Counted from the first letter of the stretch, positions 12,320-25,670 are shown. The stretch is DNA of 64,000 bases from Montifringilla adamsi (GCA_017590115.1 JAGGNK010009114.1:17257937-17321936); one strand, 5' to 3'. A program made the numbers and translations. The notes: generated by a model from the letters alone, not told the origin.

Positions 12320-14714
12320 TCCTTTTCTTTTTTACTCTTTTCATTTTTTTGAGTGATACAACTTTTGCCATGGGCCGGAACTGTTTGGTGAAGCTTTCTC
12401 AGATTTCTCAGCAATTTTAGCCTTACCTTTGGGAGTAGGGAGGCAGAACTTGTGTGTCTTCCTATCCCGTTTGCTGCTAGCACAGCTCCCTCCTCCCTCC
12501 CTTCGGCAGCCTGGTACTACTCTTCTCTGAGCAGGAGTCAGGGTAGGGGGTAGAAAAATAGAATAACCCCTGAGCAGCTCTGTGCCCTTCTAGCCCTACT
12601 TCTGCCAGCATGGGTTTGTCTCTGCTTCCTTTCATCCCAGAAGCTGGTAGGGACCCACCACAGAAGGTTTTTTGAGGGGAAGGGGCAGGAGCGACCCCCA
12701 GACAGAGAGCTGCTGCCCCAGTGTACAGCTCTAATTTTCATGTGTAATCAACCCTGTAGGATTGGCCCAAGCAAACCATTCCCAAGAAATGTCAAGATGG
12801 GAAACCTTGTGTCAGGAGGACCTCAAAAGTGATTAGTTTTGAATTAACATTTATGCTGCTTTTACCTGAGATTGATATTCTGTAAACAGTTGTAGGTCCT
12901 TCAGCAGCAGACAGCCTGTTTGGATAGTCCCAAGATTTACTAGTGGCATTTAGACAGAAAAAACTTTCTTTAGTAATTTGAAGCATTTGCTGATATAAAA
13001 GAAAATAAAGGGGTCAAGTTTTGCTGTGGTACAGAGCCTATGACTTCACCGGGTTAACTGCTGCTACTTCCGTGTAATTGAGAACATAATTTGGCTCAAA
13101 CCCTGGGAGACTCAAAAGGATCACAGCAGCCACTGTATTAAGCCAATGTTCAGAGCAGTTGGCTCACACTGAATTTCATGAGTAGATCATGTATTCAGAA
13201 GGCTTGAGCTGTATGACACAGTCCACTGCAAAAGAAGAGATGGCAGGAGTATGTCCTTGTTTATCTTAACTAAAGCAGCATGCCAGGAAAAGTTCTTAGA
13301 CCTGGGATTGTATCTGCATAGGGCTGATGTGGCAGAATTGACTGTCTCCTTGTGGGTGCCTGAGCGCAAACTGGGTGAGAGCTGTGCAAAGGCTGCCCTT
13401 GGTTATCCCAGCTCCCATCAGTCCTGCCTGGAGCCAGCAGCAGTGGTGATGGATAGTGGCTGTGGTGCTGCACTGGTGTCAGCAGCCAGCACACCTCCAG
13501 CATGTCCCCTGGAGGTGACGCCACCTCACTGGCACTGCTAGGGCTGTGCATCGGGAGGTCAGGTGGGGATGAACTCAGAATGAAGAGAGAATACACACTG
13601 GTCTGAGAAAGCCCAAAATATTCCCAAAAAGTGAGATGGCTTCTGGAAGCATGCTTTGGAAATCCCTTTCTGCCCCTTCCATGGGGCTACCAGGCTTGAA
13701 GGTGGCATTCAGGTTTGGATCTGAGTCACAGTGTCACTGGCAGTGCCTGCCCTCTGCCAGAGAGGATCACTCCCATGATGCTACTTAATCTTTGAGCAGA
13801 AGTTGGCAAAATTGGTCATTCATTTTTCACAGAGAAGGAAAAAAAATATGTTTTCTGCCCTGTCTAGGGGAGGAGAAGGGGGTTTCCTGATGAAAGAACA
13901 ATCCTGAAGAAGGACATAATTGCCTTTTTGAAAAAAAAAAGGGTGTGCAGAGGGTATGGCTGATGACTATCTGTTCATTCCTGAGTTTGCCAGCAGTCCT
14001 GCTCAGGCTGATGCCCTCCAATAGAGACAGACATTTTCGGACAGCACTTTAGACCATTCCTCGAGCACTTGGCAGGAGGGATTGTTTTATTAGGAAAGTT
14101 TACGGCTTCTTGTTTTCCCTCAAAGGCAAATGTGACTTTGTTGTTTTTAATTCTGTTGGGATTTCTCCCTTTTAATATACAACACAGCTGTTAAAATAGC
14201 TAGGGTTGTCCAGGGCAAATCATATAGCACTTTCCTTGTTCAGATCTCAGATGGCTGCCTTTTTAGTGTCACTGCAGAATTACATTACAGGGCATATGAA
14301 TAGTGCTGGTATTAGTGTCAAAATCAATTACCCAGCCCTCCTCCTGCAGAGAAAGCTACAAACCTTAGGAAAAATCTGAGTAATCCATTCTGGTTTTCTA
14401 ATTCTGAGTAATGATGGAGGGCAGAGAGTTGTGCTTGAATAAGTGCATAGGGTCTTTCTCTGTATAGTCACTCCTAAATGCATGCTCTTTACAGGAAAAA
14501 GCAGGCTCCCTGTGAAACCCTTTTTCATGCCAAATGGCTCACTGCTAAGATTAATCTGTCATTGAATTTATAAATTCTGTGTGGCACAGAGCAGCAGAAA
14601 AAGTTTAGCATCGAACAGAAAGCAAAGTATGCATTGCTTAAAAAATGAATGTTGTGCTCCTGGATAGTGTGGATTGACTGCCTCCACCAATATATCTTCT
14701 TATACTGGTAATAA
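12320..14714. other. Non-coding stretch between C-tract and SINE
   Basis: This contains ordinary mixed-composition DNA with short overlapping ORFs on both strands. None has a recognisable domain and no paired splice signals delimit a plausible exon. An A-run of about 11 bases lies near 13930. Nothing else was recognised. Confidence 0.55.
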
Positions 14715-14930
14715 AAACACTTCCATAGCCTTGTGCCTCAAAGGATCTCAAAGCACTTTGCAAATAGGGCAAAGTACTATTTCCTATTTTATGGCTGTGG
14801 AAACTGGTTGCAAGAGAGAAGTTAAGCTTTTTGCCCAGGGACACTGAGGCGTCTGTAGCAGGTCCATGATGGGGACCTAAATCTCCAGAGTTCCAGTGCT
14901 GTGTCCTGGTCACACCTTGCACCACTGGTA
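14715..14930 (-). repeat. MIR-like amniote SINE, antisense
   Basis: The plus strand shows GGATCTCAAAGCACTTTGC (about 14743), then CCTATTTTATGGCTGTGGAA, GAAGTTAAGCTTTTTGCCCA and a GGGACACTGAGG block. It closes with AGTTCCAGTGCTGTG near the end. This order is the reverse complement of a MIR-type SINE: tRNA-like head, 'gtgaccttgggcaagtcacttaacctc', 'cagtttcctcatctgtaaaat', then the 'aagtgctttgagatcc' tail found in amniote MIR relatives. It is diverged but keeps all blocks in order, so the call is fairly strong. Which MIR relative it is remains unclear. Confidence 0.72.
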
Positions 14931-16451
14931 TGACTGCTGGTCATCAGCTCTTGGCCAGTGTCTGTGAAACCTCAGAAGGTGGGGTATGAAATCCGTGCTG
15001 AAGGTATGAAATCCTTTGCTCACTGGTCTCTGTCCTGGTCTGTGGGCAGAGGTGCTGGGCAGAGCAGGATCTGACAGGAAGGATGCTGGTGTCTTCCTGG
15101 GCTGAGATGATCAGCTCTGGCTGTGGGATGCTGTGAAAGGAAAATGACTTTTAGTTGCTGCTGACTTGGGGAAAAGCTCGGAACCTCATAGCCAGCCTGC
15201 TCTGCTCCAGGCACCTTTACGAAGCAAAAATAATTATAGACTTATTACCCTAAATCCTGTGAGATTAGAGTAGTTGCATTATTTATTTTTTTTCTAATCT
15301 GGTATTTGAGGATTTACCTGTTTAATACAACCACTTATTACAAACACTTGAATATTGTTTTAAATTCATAATTCAACTGAAAAGAGAGCATTACAGCTGC
15401 AAAGACCAGATTTTCAAATACAGGCATGATCTCCTGTCACATTCCTGTTGGATAAATGACACATCTGAAAAACTGGGTCCCTACTGAGGTGTCTGTGGCA
15501 GGGATGTAGAGATTTTGCTTCAGGCATCTCTGGAAAAAAACCATGGCTCTAATCTGCATGTTTCACAGAACAAGTCCTGTTACCAGTTCCTTCCTTCCCC
15601 TCGCTGGCTGCTGAGCTTTGCAGTGCCCGAGGATGCTCCCTTAGCCCCGGGGCTGCCCCCAGGGTCAGGGTACCCAGAGAAGGGGGTTGGAGTGCGAGGG
15701 CCAGCGTCTGGTTTCAAACAAAAGTGCAAAGCCTTGAAAGGAGGGACTAAGAAGAAACAGGTGGGGGGTTAGTAATAGAGCCTCTGAAGTTTATTTGCTT
15801 AACGAACAGAAGCCCAGGCTGTCAGACCTAGGTCAAATACTCCTGCAGTTTGGGTGTATTTATTTCATACGTGGCCTGTAACCCAACCTGATTCCTGGAT
15901 TAAACCACTGTAAAGTCCTGGCCCCCAGGAACCCATCCCATGCTTGCCATCAAGCCCAGCACATGCCGGGGCAGGACCTTGAGGGGCCACCTCGGTATTC
16001 AGTGGAGTCTTGTGTCATCAATAAAGCCTGTAATTGTGGGTCCTGTCATTTCCAATGCGAGCTCTGCAGTTTACAGCTGCAGACTGTGACCACAGATCCA
16101 TCACTTCGTTGTCCCATTTATGCAAACCACGCCTGAAGGCTCCTGGGCTGAGCTCTCGGGCTGCAGCACACGGCTGTGTGGTGGGCACCAGGTCCCTCGC
16201 AGGGTGGGGATTCCTGAAATCCTTGTGCTTTAAAGTTTTTAGGAGAGTTTACCTTTTAGTTCAGTATGTTCAGGAGTCAGTCAGTCCTCCAGAGCAAAGG
16301 GAGGGAAGTTTTGAATTGACACAATGGCGATAAAACTTCCCGCACACACACAAAAAAGTGTTCTGGTTTCCCAGATATTCCCCTGATCCCATTAATTCCA
16401 GTAAGTGAGGTAAACAGCCAGTGTGCTCCAGAGTATTTCAGGAGGTGAAAA

Positions 16452-16473
16452 ATTTGCATTTGAAAATTTGCAT
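16452..16473 (-). promoter_or_regulatory. Twin POU octamer motifs
   Basis: ATTTGCAT occurs at 16452-16459 and again at 16466-16473, in the same orientation and 14 bp apart. On the minus strand each reads ATGCAAAT, the classical octamer bound by POU-family factors. The flanks are also repeated (AAAATTTGCAT), so a small duplication could explain the pair. Whether it is bound cannot be judged from sequence. Confidence 0.35.
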
Positions 16474-17105
16474 GTGAAAAATCGCAGATCTGCATTAAAA
16501 TTAGAAAGGAAAGCAGAATTAGCAGTGGGTTTTCCCAAGACCAGCCTGGGGCTGGTAGTGCCAGGTAACTGTCTGGTTGCATGCAAGCAGGAGTCAGGTG
16601 GAGACATGTGAAATCAAACAAGGTAAAATGAGAGGAACAAAGTGTTTGCATTCAGAAACAAAGTATGCCTCTTCATTTAAAAGAAACTCCGTTTTTACAG
16701 TAAATTTGGGATACCAATATGTTTGCTTTTGGGAGACCATTTCTGAGTCATGCAGAAAAAAATGGTCAAGCTCGCAAAAAGTTCAGGAGCTGCTATGTTT
16801 TATCAACCTAAGTTTAAAAACCTAGGTTATTTGTACTTCGGTATCTTCTTGTTTTGTGGATATTTCATGGCATTCAATTCACCATTTGTAATGGATTAAA
16901 GCTGTGGCTGATTTTCAGATGCAGTTGCTCAGGATATAACTTTTTTTGGCAGAGACAGCAATCAGCATTATTAGATTTCACCAGTGAGAACTTGATGGGA
17001 TGTGGCAGACCTGCTATGGTTTATCTCTAAGCATTGCTGAAAAGTTCTGATCATGATGCTGGTTCCAAACCAGCCCACAGCATAAGCATCCACTGTGGGA
17101 TAGAG

Positions 17106-17121
17106 AAAAAAAAAAAAAAAA
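17106..17121. repeat. A16 homopolymer
   Basis: An uninterrupted A run is followed by CCCAACACTTT. No retrocopy body or target-site duplication was found beside it. Confidence 0.9.
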
Positions 17122-20100
17122 CCCAACACTTTAAATATATGTTTATCTGTGTTTTATTGGAAATTTTTAGCTGAGTTTTTTCTTAGGATGGTCTAGGTCA
17201 TGCATACAATGGGTAAATCCGTTTTATGTGTGCTAAATATTTGTATCTCACCTATCCTGTAATCCTGGAAAGCCCTTTGGACCTGTAAACTTTACTGTGT
17301 AGTCCAGGTATAGCTGGGGATTGTTTTTTGGTCCTGACCTTTGTAGATCTTTGGGAACACCCAGTCCTTTACATGGTTGTGGCCTTTGTGCCTGTGACTG
17401 CTGGAGTTAGGAACCCAGGAATTCTTTGCTGCTTGCCATTTGTTTTTGAACTCTGCCAACCATCTTCCGCTTCATGGAGCTGATTTTGCCTGTTTTGTGA
17501 GTGGTGACCAGAATCTGGTTTTGTTTTATATCCTGTAGGGTTCCTGAGCTGGAAGATGCCCGTCTAAGATGGAAACTTCTGCTTCAACAGCTGCTGGGAA
17601 AAAAGAAGGGAAAGGTGCTGTTCTGGAGGGGAATGGCTTTACAGAGACGGGGAAGAAACCCCCTCCTTTAGCAGGAGCAGCAGTAGCACAAGGAGGTACT
17701 TTGTTTTCCACAATTTGAAAGCAGCAGGGGTGTTTTTCATTAGACTGTAAGAATTTAATAAGTATGGCGGTATCTGTCTTCCTGTGAACATGCTGAGTTT
17801 ATTGGGGTTCTTGACTGTCAGAGGAACTGGAAGCTGTGTCACTGTGTGGCATCTAAGCGTCACTGTAGTGTGATGGAGAACTGGGCTGGGATGAGACAGG
17901 GGATGGGTGGTGAGAGGTGGCTGTGGGGGAGTTGGGGCATCCCATCAATACTTGCCACAAGCTGACTGGTGCTGCATAGTGTTGGCAGTGCTGTGCCCTC
18001 CACTCTTTCATGGTGGAGTTAAGAGTGCCTGGTGGGGCTGACTGGAGATGGGGAGCACCTCATTATCCTGGTCAGAAAGGGGTATCATGTGCCAGCTGTG
18101 ATCCTGCTAATGAGCTAAACAGAGTGCACAGTCTTCAGTCATTGCTGCTGGGATTTCACGGTTAGAGAGGAATTTGGGCATGTCCAGACCCACTGCAAGA
18201 ATGTTCATAAAGAAACCCCTCCACTTGTGCTGTTCCTGTTCAAGTCAGTGTGTTAAGCAAGATTTTGGTCTTGCTGCTGTTGAAGTCAGCTGGGAAGCTC
18301 TTGTGGACGCCACATTACTGGTGGATGTAACTGTGGTGTGCAGGTAAACGTGCAGGGATGTTGCTTCTGCCTCTTCCTGCTTGCTGTGGCAGGCAAAACC
18401 CAAAAATCTCTGGTACACGTGTGCTGGTGGATCTCCAGAGTAGTGCCAGGGCCCATCATGGTGGCACAGCTGTGGGCAAGGCTGTGCCCACTGGGGAGCC
18501 ACCACAGCTGCCCTCGCTGGGGACTGGTTGTCATCTCTGGGCAGGGTATAAGAGACAAATTTAGGCGAGGCTGCAGCAGTTTGGATGTTACAAGAGACAC
18601 CCCAGCTGTGTAAACTTTGCAGACAGCTTTTTTTTCTTTTTTGAAATACACGTTATTGTTAGTCAGAGTCTACCTCAAAATGAACCTGTCCCCTCCCTTT
18701 CCTTCACTGTGGGGTGGTATTTCATCACCCCAGGAGAACAGAACGACTCTTCTGTGAGCTCTTCTCTTTCTTACCTAGATTGGCTGGAGAGTTTGAGTTT
18801 TTGGTTGCCTGAGTTTTGAAGATAGTTTCCGACCAAAAAGGCTTAAATCTGCTTTATCTCTCCTTTTTTGTAAACTTTGCTACTCAGGTTTCTTTTTCCA
18901 ATTGACCTGTGAAGATTCAGATGAACAGAATAAATTAGGAGTGGCTAATAATCTATCAGATTAGTTCATGTGTTTGATAAACTTTTTTTTAACAAGCAAC
19001 CAGAAAGTCTTTTACAAAATTGCTTGGAGGGAAATGCAGTTTTGTGGTCCTGGATGTGTCTGAGCCACTTTCCTTGTGAGCACTGCACAAAGTGGCAGAA
19101 AGGAAGGCTTGCCAGGAAGCTGAAATAGGGGGGACAGCAACGTGCAGAAGCTTGGCATCCCCCAGCAAATCCCTGAAGAAGCAAAGGCTATAGGAACTTC
19201 TGAGGCAGCCCACTTGAGATATCATCGCAGTGATGGCAGACTGAAAGGTTGATTGGCCCCAACATAGTCCAAGCGTATTCTAAAATTCACAACCCGTAGA
19301 TGTGCTGTTATGAATAAACACCTTCTCCCCACTTGGCACTTGGCACTTCCACTGAGGAAGCAGTCACAACCTTTCCAGAGATCCAAATGAGGATGCCCCG
19401 AGGTGGAGTGTCCATCAGCCCGTTTGGCGTCCCTGGAGACCTAATTGGTTTTTAAGCGTCCAGTATAATATGTTCTGTTAGCAGTGTGCTCTCACCTTTG
19501 GAAAAAAGTGATTTATGGCCTCAATATTTCTCCTTTTAGTAGGAGGAAGTGGAGAAGTAAGTTGAGGATTGTTTGAAGATGTCAGGGGAATTGTGATAAA
19601 AGTGTTGTGTAATGAGATGTAAAGAGTGAAATCTATGTCATGCTGTGAAGAAAAGTGCTCATAAATGACCCAAAATGGGCAGCAGCGGAGCAGCGTGTGG
19701 CCGGACGCTGGCCCGGGACGCTGCAGGTGATGCACGTGCTCCTGTGGTTCCAAGTGCTTTCCTTTGAACTCTGGCTAGACATAATACAGGCTCCTGAAAG
19801 CCAGCAGCATGCTTGTGCGTGTGCTTGAAAGTAGAAAAATTGATACAGAGTTGTCTTCTAACATGAGTTAACTGCAAGGTGTGATGTAGCAGGTGATGGC
19901 AAAAAGGCTGGGCAGAGATGAGATTCTACTTACATGGTATTCAAGCTAATGCAACATGTTTGATTCCCTAAATTGAAGTAATTACTCACAACAGACCAGA
20001 ACTACAAGTATTTATGCTCATATTTTTACAGAAGAAAGCAAACGAGACGTGGAGATTAATAAGGAAGTTCAGCTTGAGGAAGGCATGAGCTTTAAAGGGG

Positions 20101-21479
20101 GGCCCTCTCAGCTCCCCACCCTGCTTTGGGGCCATACGAGCAAGTCCTTATTCTCATCCAAGACAAACTCTTGGTTTCATTTATTGCAGAGGTTTTACTC
20201 TTTGTACTAGCATGTGAGAAAGTGGCAGTGAGGCTCAGCCAGTGCTGCAAATCACCAAGCTGCTCTCCAGAGCCAAGCAAATGTAATTTGCAATACTTTA
20301 TTCTACTGAGTCACACTGAAGGAGTGCCATCATAGCATGTTCTGTATGTTTCTCAGATCATAAGGTTTTCTTTTGCACTTGTAGGAATTAATAGATTCAT
20401 AAGGATTTATTTCTAATTAATTGAAGGAATAAACTGAATATTAGTTAAGTAATTTAAGAATAACTATTTGATTATATTACTATTTAGTCTGTATTTTTAT
20501 AAGAAATTATGTTCAGTCTGCATTTCTAGTTCCTTTGCTTGGGGTCTTTGTCCCAAATGTTTCCAGCCTCTAACAAATTAAGTTATGGCTGTAGGAAAAG
20601 AGATCAATATTGTTGATGCTGGCAGTAGAGAAGAGTCCTTTTGTACTAAAAATTTGCATCCCATATTTTTAGCCTTCCGAAGCTGCCATTTTAAACATCA
20701 TCTGCGACAGTTTTTTTATAGTAACTCATTGATCAGATGTTCAGAAATTGGCCTCACAGATATGACATCAGGAAAGTCTATCCTAATTTTCTGGTTTTCC
20801 ATAAATCATTCGCCAAGGAGTCAAAGCTTTTCTTTTCACTTGCAGTAGGGGCACATGTGTATGTGTGACTGAGATGGAAAGTGTTTATATTGACAGTATG
20901 TAGGAGCTATAGACAAGTTAGATCTAAAGAAGAGGCTCTTGGTTTTATTGTCCCTACTTCTGGAAGGACAACTTAAAACAATTAAAGTTCAAAAAACCCT
21001 TCTGTTGAATGCCGAATTCCATATTGCTGTGTAGGGTAGGAGGGTGGTGCAGAGCACCACAAGTGAGGCTGGGTTGTGTCCTCCAGGCTGGCACTGACAC
21101 GTCCTCTGTACCTACAGGCATGAGGGAATCCAGGCACATGACCATAAGGGAAATTTAAATGAGCCACTCTCTCAAAGGCAGAGATATTTAGGAAGATAGG
21201 TTGCTCATCTCGTAATAAAAATTAAATACAAATTCTCCTAAATGCTAACTGCCCAACTTTAACAAGGTCCAGAATGCACCTTTCCCTCGCCTCCCCACCC
21301 TCTGCATGACACAAACTCCAAGTTCCCAAATTGATGGTGTTTATGTTTGAAACATTTTTCTGATGTCTGGCTCTGTCAAGACTAATTTTAGCATTTCTAA
21401 AGCTGGGTAAAAATACAGCCTCATTACTTTGATGTCAGAGCATAGTTTACTATTAGTATATTCTGGGGTTTATCATTTT

Positions 21480-21860
21480 AGTCATGTTTAACACAGCTAC
21501 AGCAGGCATGCACTATTAAATCTGGCTTATTTTACATTCCTGTCCGAAATTATTTATTTGGAACAATTTCCTCTCTATCAAAAGACACGGCTAATGCTGA
21601 GTTTTAATGTGTTATTTACACACAAAATAACCTATTTACAACTCAGTATCTGCCGCAGGGAGAATGAATGGGGCAGTGCTCCCTTCATCCTGTTGTATCT
21701 GAGTTTAACAATCTGGATTGCTAATAGAACCATTTATCACAGGGTGGTAATTTATTTTATGTTAGCTGCACAGGTCTCCCTGCCTCTGATCTATGGAAAT
21801 ACTTTGTATATAATGAAGTTCAACAAGTCATTTGGTGTAAACATGGGGAAGCCAAGCTGC
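21480..21860. other. Candidate conserved non-coding block
   Basis: This AT-rich stretch is free of recognisable repeats. It contains motifs such as CTATTAAATC, GAAATTATTTATTTGG and GTAATTTATTTTATG, plus isolated CpGs. A 159-codon ORF (21558-22037, plus strand) runs through it, but no domain is recognisable. The ORF spans the T14 run, as a chance ORF might. Conservation is an inference from composition only. Confidence 0.22.
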
Positions 21861-21885
21861 AGGACTAGTAAGACTCTGGCTGTGC

Positions 21886-21899
21886 TTTTTTTTTTTTTT
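21886..21899. repeat. T14 homopolymer
   Basis: An uninterrupted T run sits between CTGTGC and CCACGAGG. No transposon body was recognised next to it. Confidence 0.9.
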
Positions 21900-23464
21900 C
21901 CACGAGGTAACGACTCTCCTCTGATATTAAGGCTTCAGTTGATGAAATGCAGCTCTTTGCCCTGTGTGTGCTGTAAAGGCAGAGTATGGGGCTTTTCTGC
22001 AGCAGATCAGAGATTGGGATGGAGTTTGCTCACTTGATTTATGGGCTGGCAGGAATGCTTAGTTCTGCAGAAGTAGCACACTCAGCCCTTTCACAGGCAG
22101 AGGAGAAGGGCAGGGAGCACCTCCCATCGCTCTCCAGAGGTCTTCCATAAGCAAGCCCCAAGTGGCATTGGCAGGGAGTCCTTATGCAGTTCAGCTTGTC
22201 TTAGTGCTGGATTATGGGAAGACCATGTAAATGAGGAGGAGGAAATGCCAGCATCCCAGCACACCTCAGCGACTGAAAAAATATATAGTTTGTGTGGCCC
22301 AAGACTCAGACAAATTAGAATGAGAACAGCCCCAATGAAGTCATCTCCTATGTCCACCCTGGAGAGGCAGGGATCTTCTTGAAGAGTGTTTTTCATTCAG
22401 TTCACATTTTCCAGGAAAGGGAACATAACCAGTACAAGCACATTCTTAGTTTCCCTGCCCTGCCCTGCTTTGCTGTGTACAGTTTAAAATGCTGAGAGAT
22501 GCATTCAACAGAAAAGCTGGGATTGGCTTCAGGGTGAAAGGGGGCAAGTGGTTAAAATAGAATGATGGGAAAATCCTGTAATTCAGACTGAGAAATTCTC
22601 CTGACAGCCACTGGCTATTTCCGTGCATCTACTGCATAGACTTCAGTGGCCCCCACCTTGGGTAAGGCTTCAGTGCAGTGCTGCCACAAGAGCAGCAGCA
22701 ATCAAGAGCTGTATTTCTTCTCTGACTGTTTCTGTCAGCCTTTCAGGAAACTGATTCTGTTGGGTCCTAAAGTGTATTTCTTTGCTACTGTAGCCCTTCT
22801 GAGTGGGCAGATTGCCTACAGTCTCTTGTGTACCCACTCACGTCCCTTTGGGCAGCTGGATGTCTCAGATGCTCAGACTGTGCAGTGCTGAGACTGTTCC
22901 TCAATCACAGCATATCAAGGACGGTGACAAGCTTGCCATCTTTGTCTCCTGCCGGTCACCTGACACCTGCACTTTGGGATAGTTTAGAAGGATTTGTGTA
23001 GAGATAGATGAAGTCAAAGCCATACTCCACCATTTTTGTGTTTCATGAGCAGTGTCTGGGGTGTGGGCCTGGCAGAGAGCACTCTGGGAGCAGCAGGTTT
23101 AGTTCTTCAGTTACTGTGGCAGAATTTTGATAATTGAGATTTCCACAAACTGTGCTACAAAAGCACATCTTGTCTTCTGCCTGCTCTTTCTCTTCTATCC
23201 ACAGCTTGCAATGCTGTCTCCCTAGTTTATTTTTCAAAAGAGTCAGCCCAGGTAATCCTTTGCTTTGCTTAAATGTGTGATTGGAGTCTGACTTCTTGGT
23301 TTGTTTTCTTTTTTGTCTCGTGGGGAAAACTCCTTGCCCAGGCTTCTCTACTGACTTTGTGTGGTAGCCAGCCCTGTGGGCAAAGGTGTGACTCAGAGTG
23401 GATAACCATTAATGTTTACAGACTTTTTGATTCAAAATGTGTAGCCCTTAGATGATACAACAGC

Positions 23465-23527
23465 TTTATGGTTGGATTTGATGATCTTAAGGCTCTTTTC
23501 CAACCTAAACAATTCTATAATTCATAG
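23465..23527 (+). repeat. Short CR1 LINE 3' end
   Basis: ATGGTTGGATTTGATGATC, then TTTTCCAACCTAAACAATTC and the terminal TATAATTCATAG, match the 3' end of bird CR1 ('ggttggactngatgatctt...ccaacc...attctatgattc'). Only about 60 bp is recognisable, as expected of a strongly 5'-truncated insertion. It ends without a poly(A) tail, which fits CR1. Confidence 0.85.
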
Positions 23528-25544
23528 CATCAGCTAGCATTCCTTATTGTATACAGCTCCTCCACAATGTTATAGCAAAAGTTCCTATAATTTCAGGTCG
23601 TTACACATGCAAAGGTACTTTTGAAGACAGAGTAATTTTATCTCATCCCTAACCACGCTGCAGGTTTGCACACCAAGTTGAAAAGCTTTTATGACTTTAA
23701 AATAGAAAAAGTTATTCTTCACAGGCTGGTTATGGCATTGGCGATCCCAACCATTAAGCACCACTTGGAAGACCTTTGTATTTTGTCAGTGTATTATATT
23801 ATCATTAATAATAATTGTAGTAATAATAACTTCCACATTTCTGTTAGTCCTCTGTAAGCTCCATAAGTTTATTCTGGCAAATACTGGTAAGACTTCTTTT
23901 CTGGGGACCCAGTTTAGACTTCATTTAAGTGCCCTCAGAGGGTACCTAAATATAACCTTTCTAACTGATGCTAAACTTACCTATTGTGGATTGGTCAGTT
24001 GTAGTCAAGTAAGAAAATCCAGTGGTGATAATGGATTATCTCCTGGATTGTCTCTTCTGCCAGCATGTCCCCATAGCTTGAATTTTTATCTCTGGCAGCT
24101 TTTTGCCTGAATATCTGTGAATTTGTGCAGGTTTTGTAAATAAATTCTCCCAACACCACCCATTAGCCAAGGCATTTGAGCCTGCCGTAATCATGGGAGG
24201 ACAAAGGATGGGAGTTACTTTGTCTAAAGTTGGCTCCCCAAGTCTTAGGTATCTAGTTTGGGATGCTTTTGCATTAGGGTGGAGTGAAACACGTTGTGCT
24301 TGCTTTATTCCCTTGAGGGCTTCGTGCCTGATTTAATGTTAGGTGGAAAAATCCCAGTCTTCCCAACTTTGCCAAAATTGAGGAGTGGGGTTAAAGTGAG
24401 AAACCAAGGTGGGACTGGATTAATACTTTAAAGCCTTTCATTCATGTTCATCAGCCCATAGCCTGATGAGTGGTCTGGGAGTCCTGACTGCCAGCTCTGA
24501 GCTGAAATCTCACCCATGGTTCTCAAGTTAGATGCAAACTCAACACCCAGATGTCAACACAGCCAGGGGGCTGCTTCCCAGAGCTGCTCCTGCTTTACAC
24601 CAGCATTGGCAAAACTAGTGTTTTAACAGCCCATTCAGAGAGATGGGAAATTTAAAATCCACACTAAAACTACAAGGGGAAAAACCATAGTAAATTCTCA
24701 GGGCTACAAAAAGCTCCTAAAAATAACCTAAATGGAGGAAGGCTATTAATGCAAAAGTAAATAATTATGTTAAGGGAAGCAACTAGAGAGGCCAGTTGTG
24801 TAAATCACTTTAAAGGGAACAAACCTTAGATAAAATCCATCCTTTTATCACACAGATTAGGTCTACCTTTGGATGCTAAATAATTGATAGGGTTTGGCAG
24901 AGCATTCCATGGCTGCCTGCACAGAGCAGTGGGACTGCTCCTGAGGTCAAACAAGTGGCAAAGAAAAATGTTCCTAGAAATGCTGTGCTTCCAATACCAG
25001 CACCAAGAAACAGGGCTTGTATTCCCAGCACCCCCAAAGAAGTGGCCTTGAGAAGGCATCCATAGACCTTGCAGTGAAAAGGAGACTTGGCATTGTTCCT
25101 CACCTTGTTAAACTGCCCCCCATGAAATCAGGTTATCTGTTTTCATGGTTTCGTGTGGTGATGAGTGAGGTGCAGAGGCCTGAGAGGACACAGCCAGTTC
25201 CACTGTGCTATTTGTATTATTTTTTATAATTAGAGAAGATGAATTGTGCTGTCTGGTGGCTTCTGGGGAGCCCAGGGCTTGTGGGGGGATTTCTTGCTTT
25301 GTGCAGCCCCCACACAGCCTCAACACTTCAGCATCTGTCTGCATATGAACATCCTGGCAAGACAGGGAGATGTCATTGCTCCCGTTCTGCTGACAGGGAG
25401 CACAGGGGATTTTTTCCAGGGCTAAAGTGGCTGAAATGGGTTGAGCTGTTTCAGGGGAATGTCAAGAAGGGATTATCTCTGGGACTTGAGAAGTTACGTG
25501 GTATACATGGGACATGGATAATAGTACAGAGGTCTTAGCCCAGG
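23528..25544. other. Non-coding stretch, no gene seen
   Basis: This is unique DNA with a short ATTAATAATAATTG-type AT-rich patch near 23800. No exon, repeat family or RNA gene was recognised. Confidence 0.55.
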
Positions 25545-25670
25545 TTCCTTGGTTCACCATATCCTCTAGCAAGCCCTTCCTCTCTCAGTGATATGCCATG
25601 TAATCATGGTCAGATGACTCAAATCCTCATGCCCATCTGCCAAACGGAGGCGTTGTTTCTTTCCCTTCAG
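25545..25670 (+). repeat. MIR-like SINE fragment
   Basis: The segment has GCCATGTAATCATGGTCAGA near 25595, then GATGACTCAAATCCTCATGCC and CCATCTGCCAAACGGAGGCG. These follow the MIR order 'tgtgatcttgggcaagtcactcaacctc...catctgtaaaatgagg'. Upstream, CCCAGGTTCCTTGGTTCACC could be the tRNA-like head. It lies in the opposite orientation to the copies at 14.8, 32.2 and 51.4 kb. Divergence is high, so the limits are approximate. Confidence 0.5.

Larger units (their letters stand above)
8421..14714. other. Non-coding stretch, no gene seen
   Basis: Mostly unique DNA without recognisable exons. The only clear structured feature is the C-tract at 12296-12319. The part at 8421-9050 may continue the old LINE seen just upstream, but no diagnostic block is visible. 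Several short ORFs on both strands (for example 10637-11005 and 11556-11918, plus strand) have no recognisable domain and follow pyrimidine-rich composition. Confidence 0.6.
14931..23464. other. Non-coding stretch, no gene seen
   Basis: No exon or RNA gene was recognised. Contents are twin octamer motifs (16452-16473), an A16 run (17106-17121), a small CpG-containing patch near 19680-19735, a quiet AT-rich block (21480-21860) and a T14 run (21886-21899). The GC-richer parts at 15600-15720 and 18250-18560 have ORFs on both strands without recognisable motifs. Confidence 0.6.

Noticed and set aside
21558..22037. 159-codon plus-strand ORF with hydrophobic segments
   Set aside because: Hydrophobicity reflects AT-rich sequence. 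It spans a T14 run, and no conserved protein pattern is visible.
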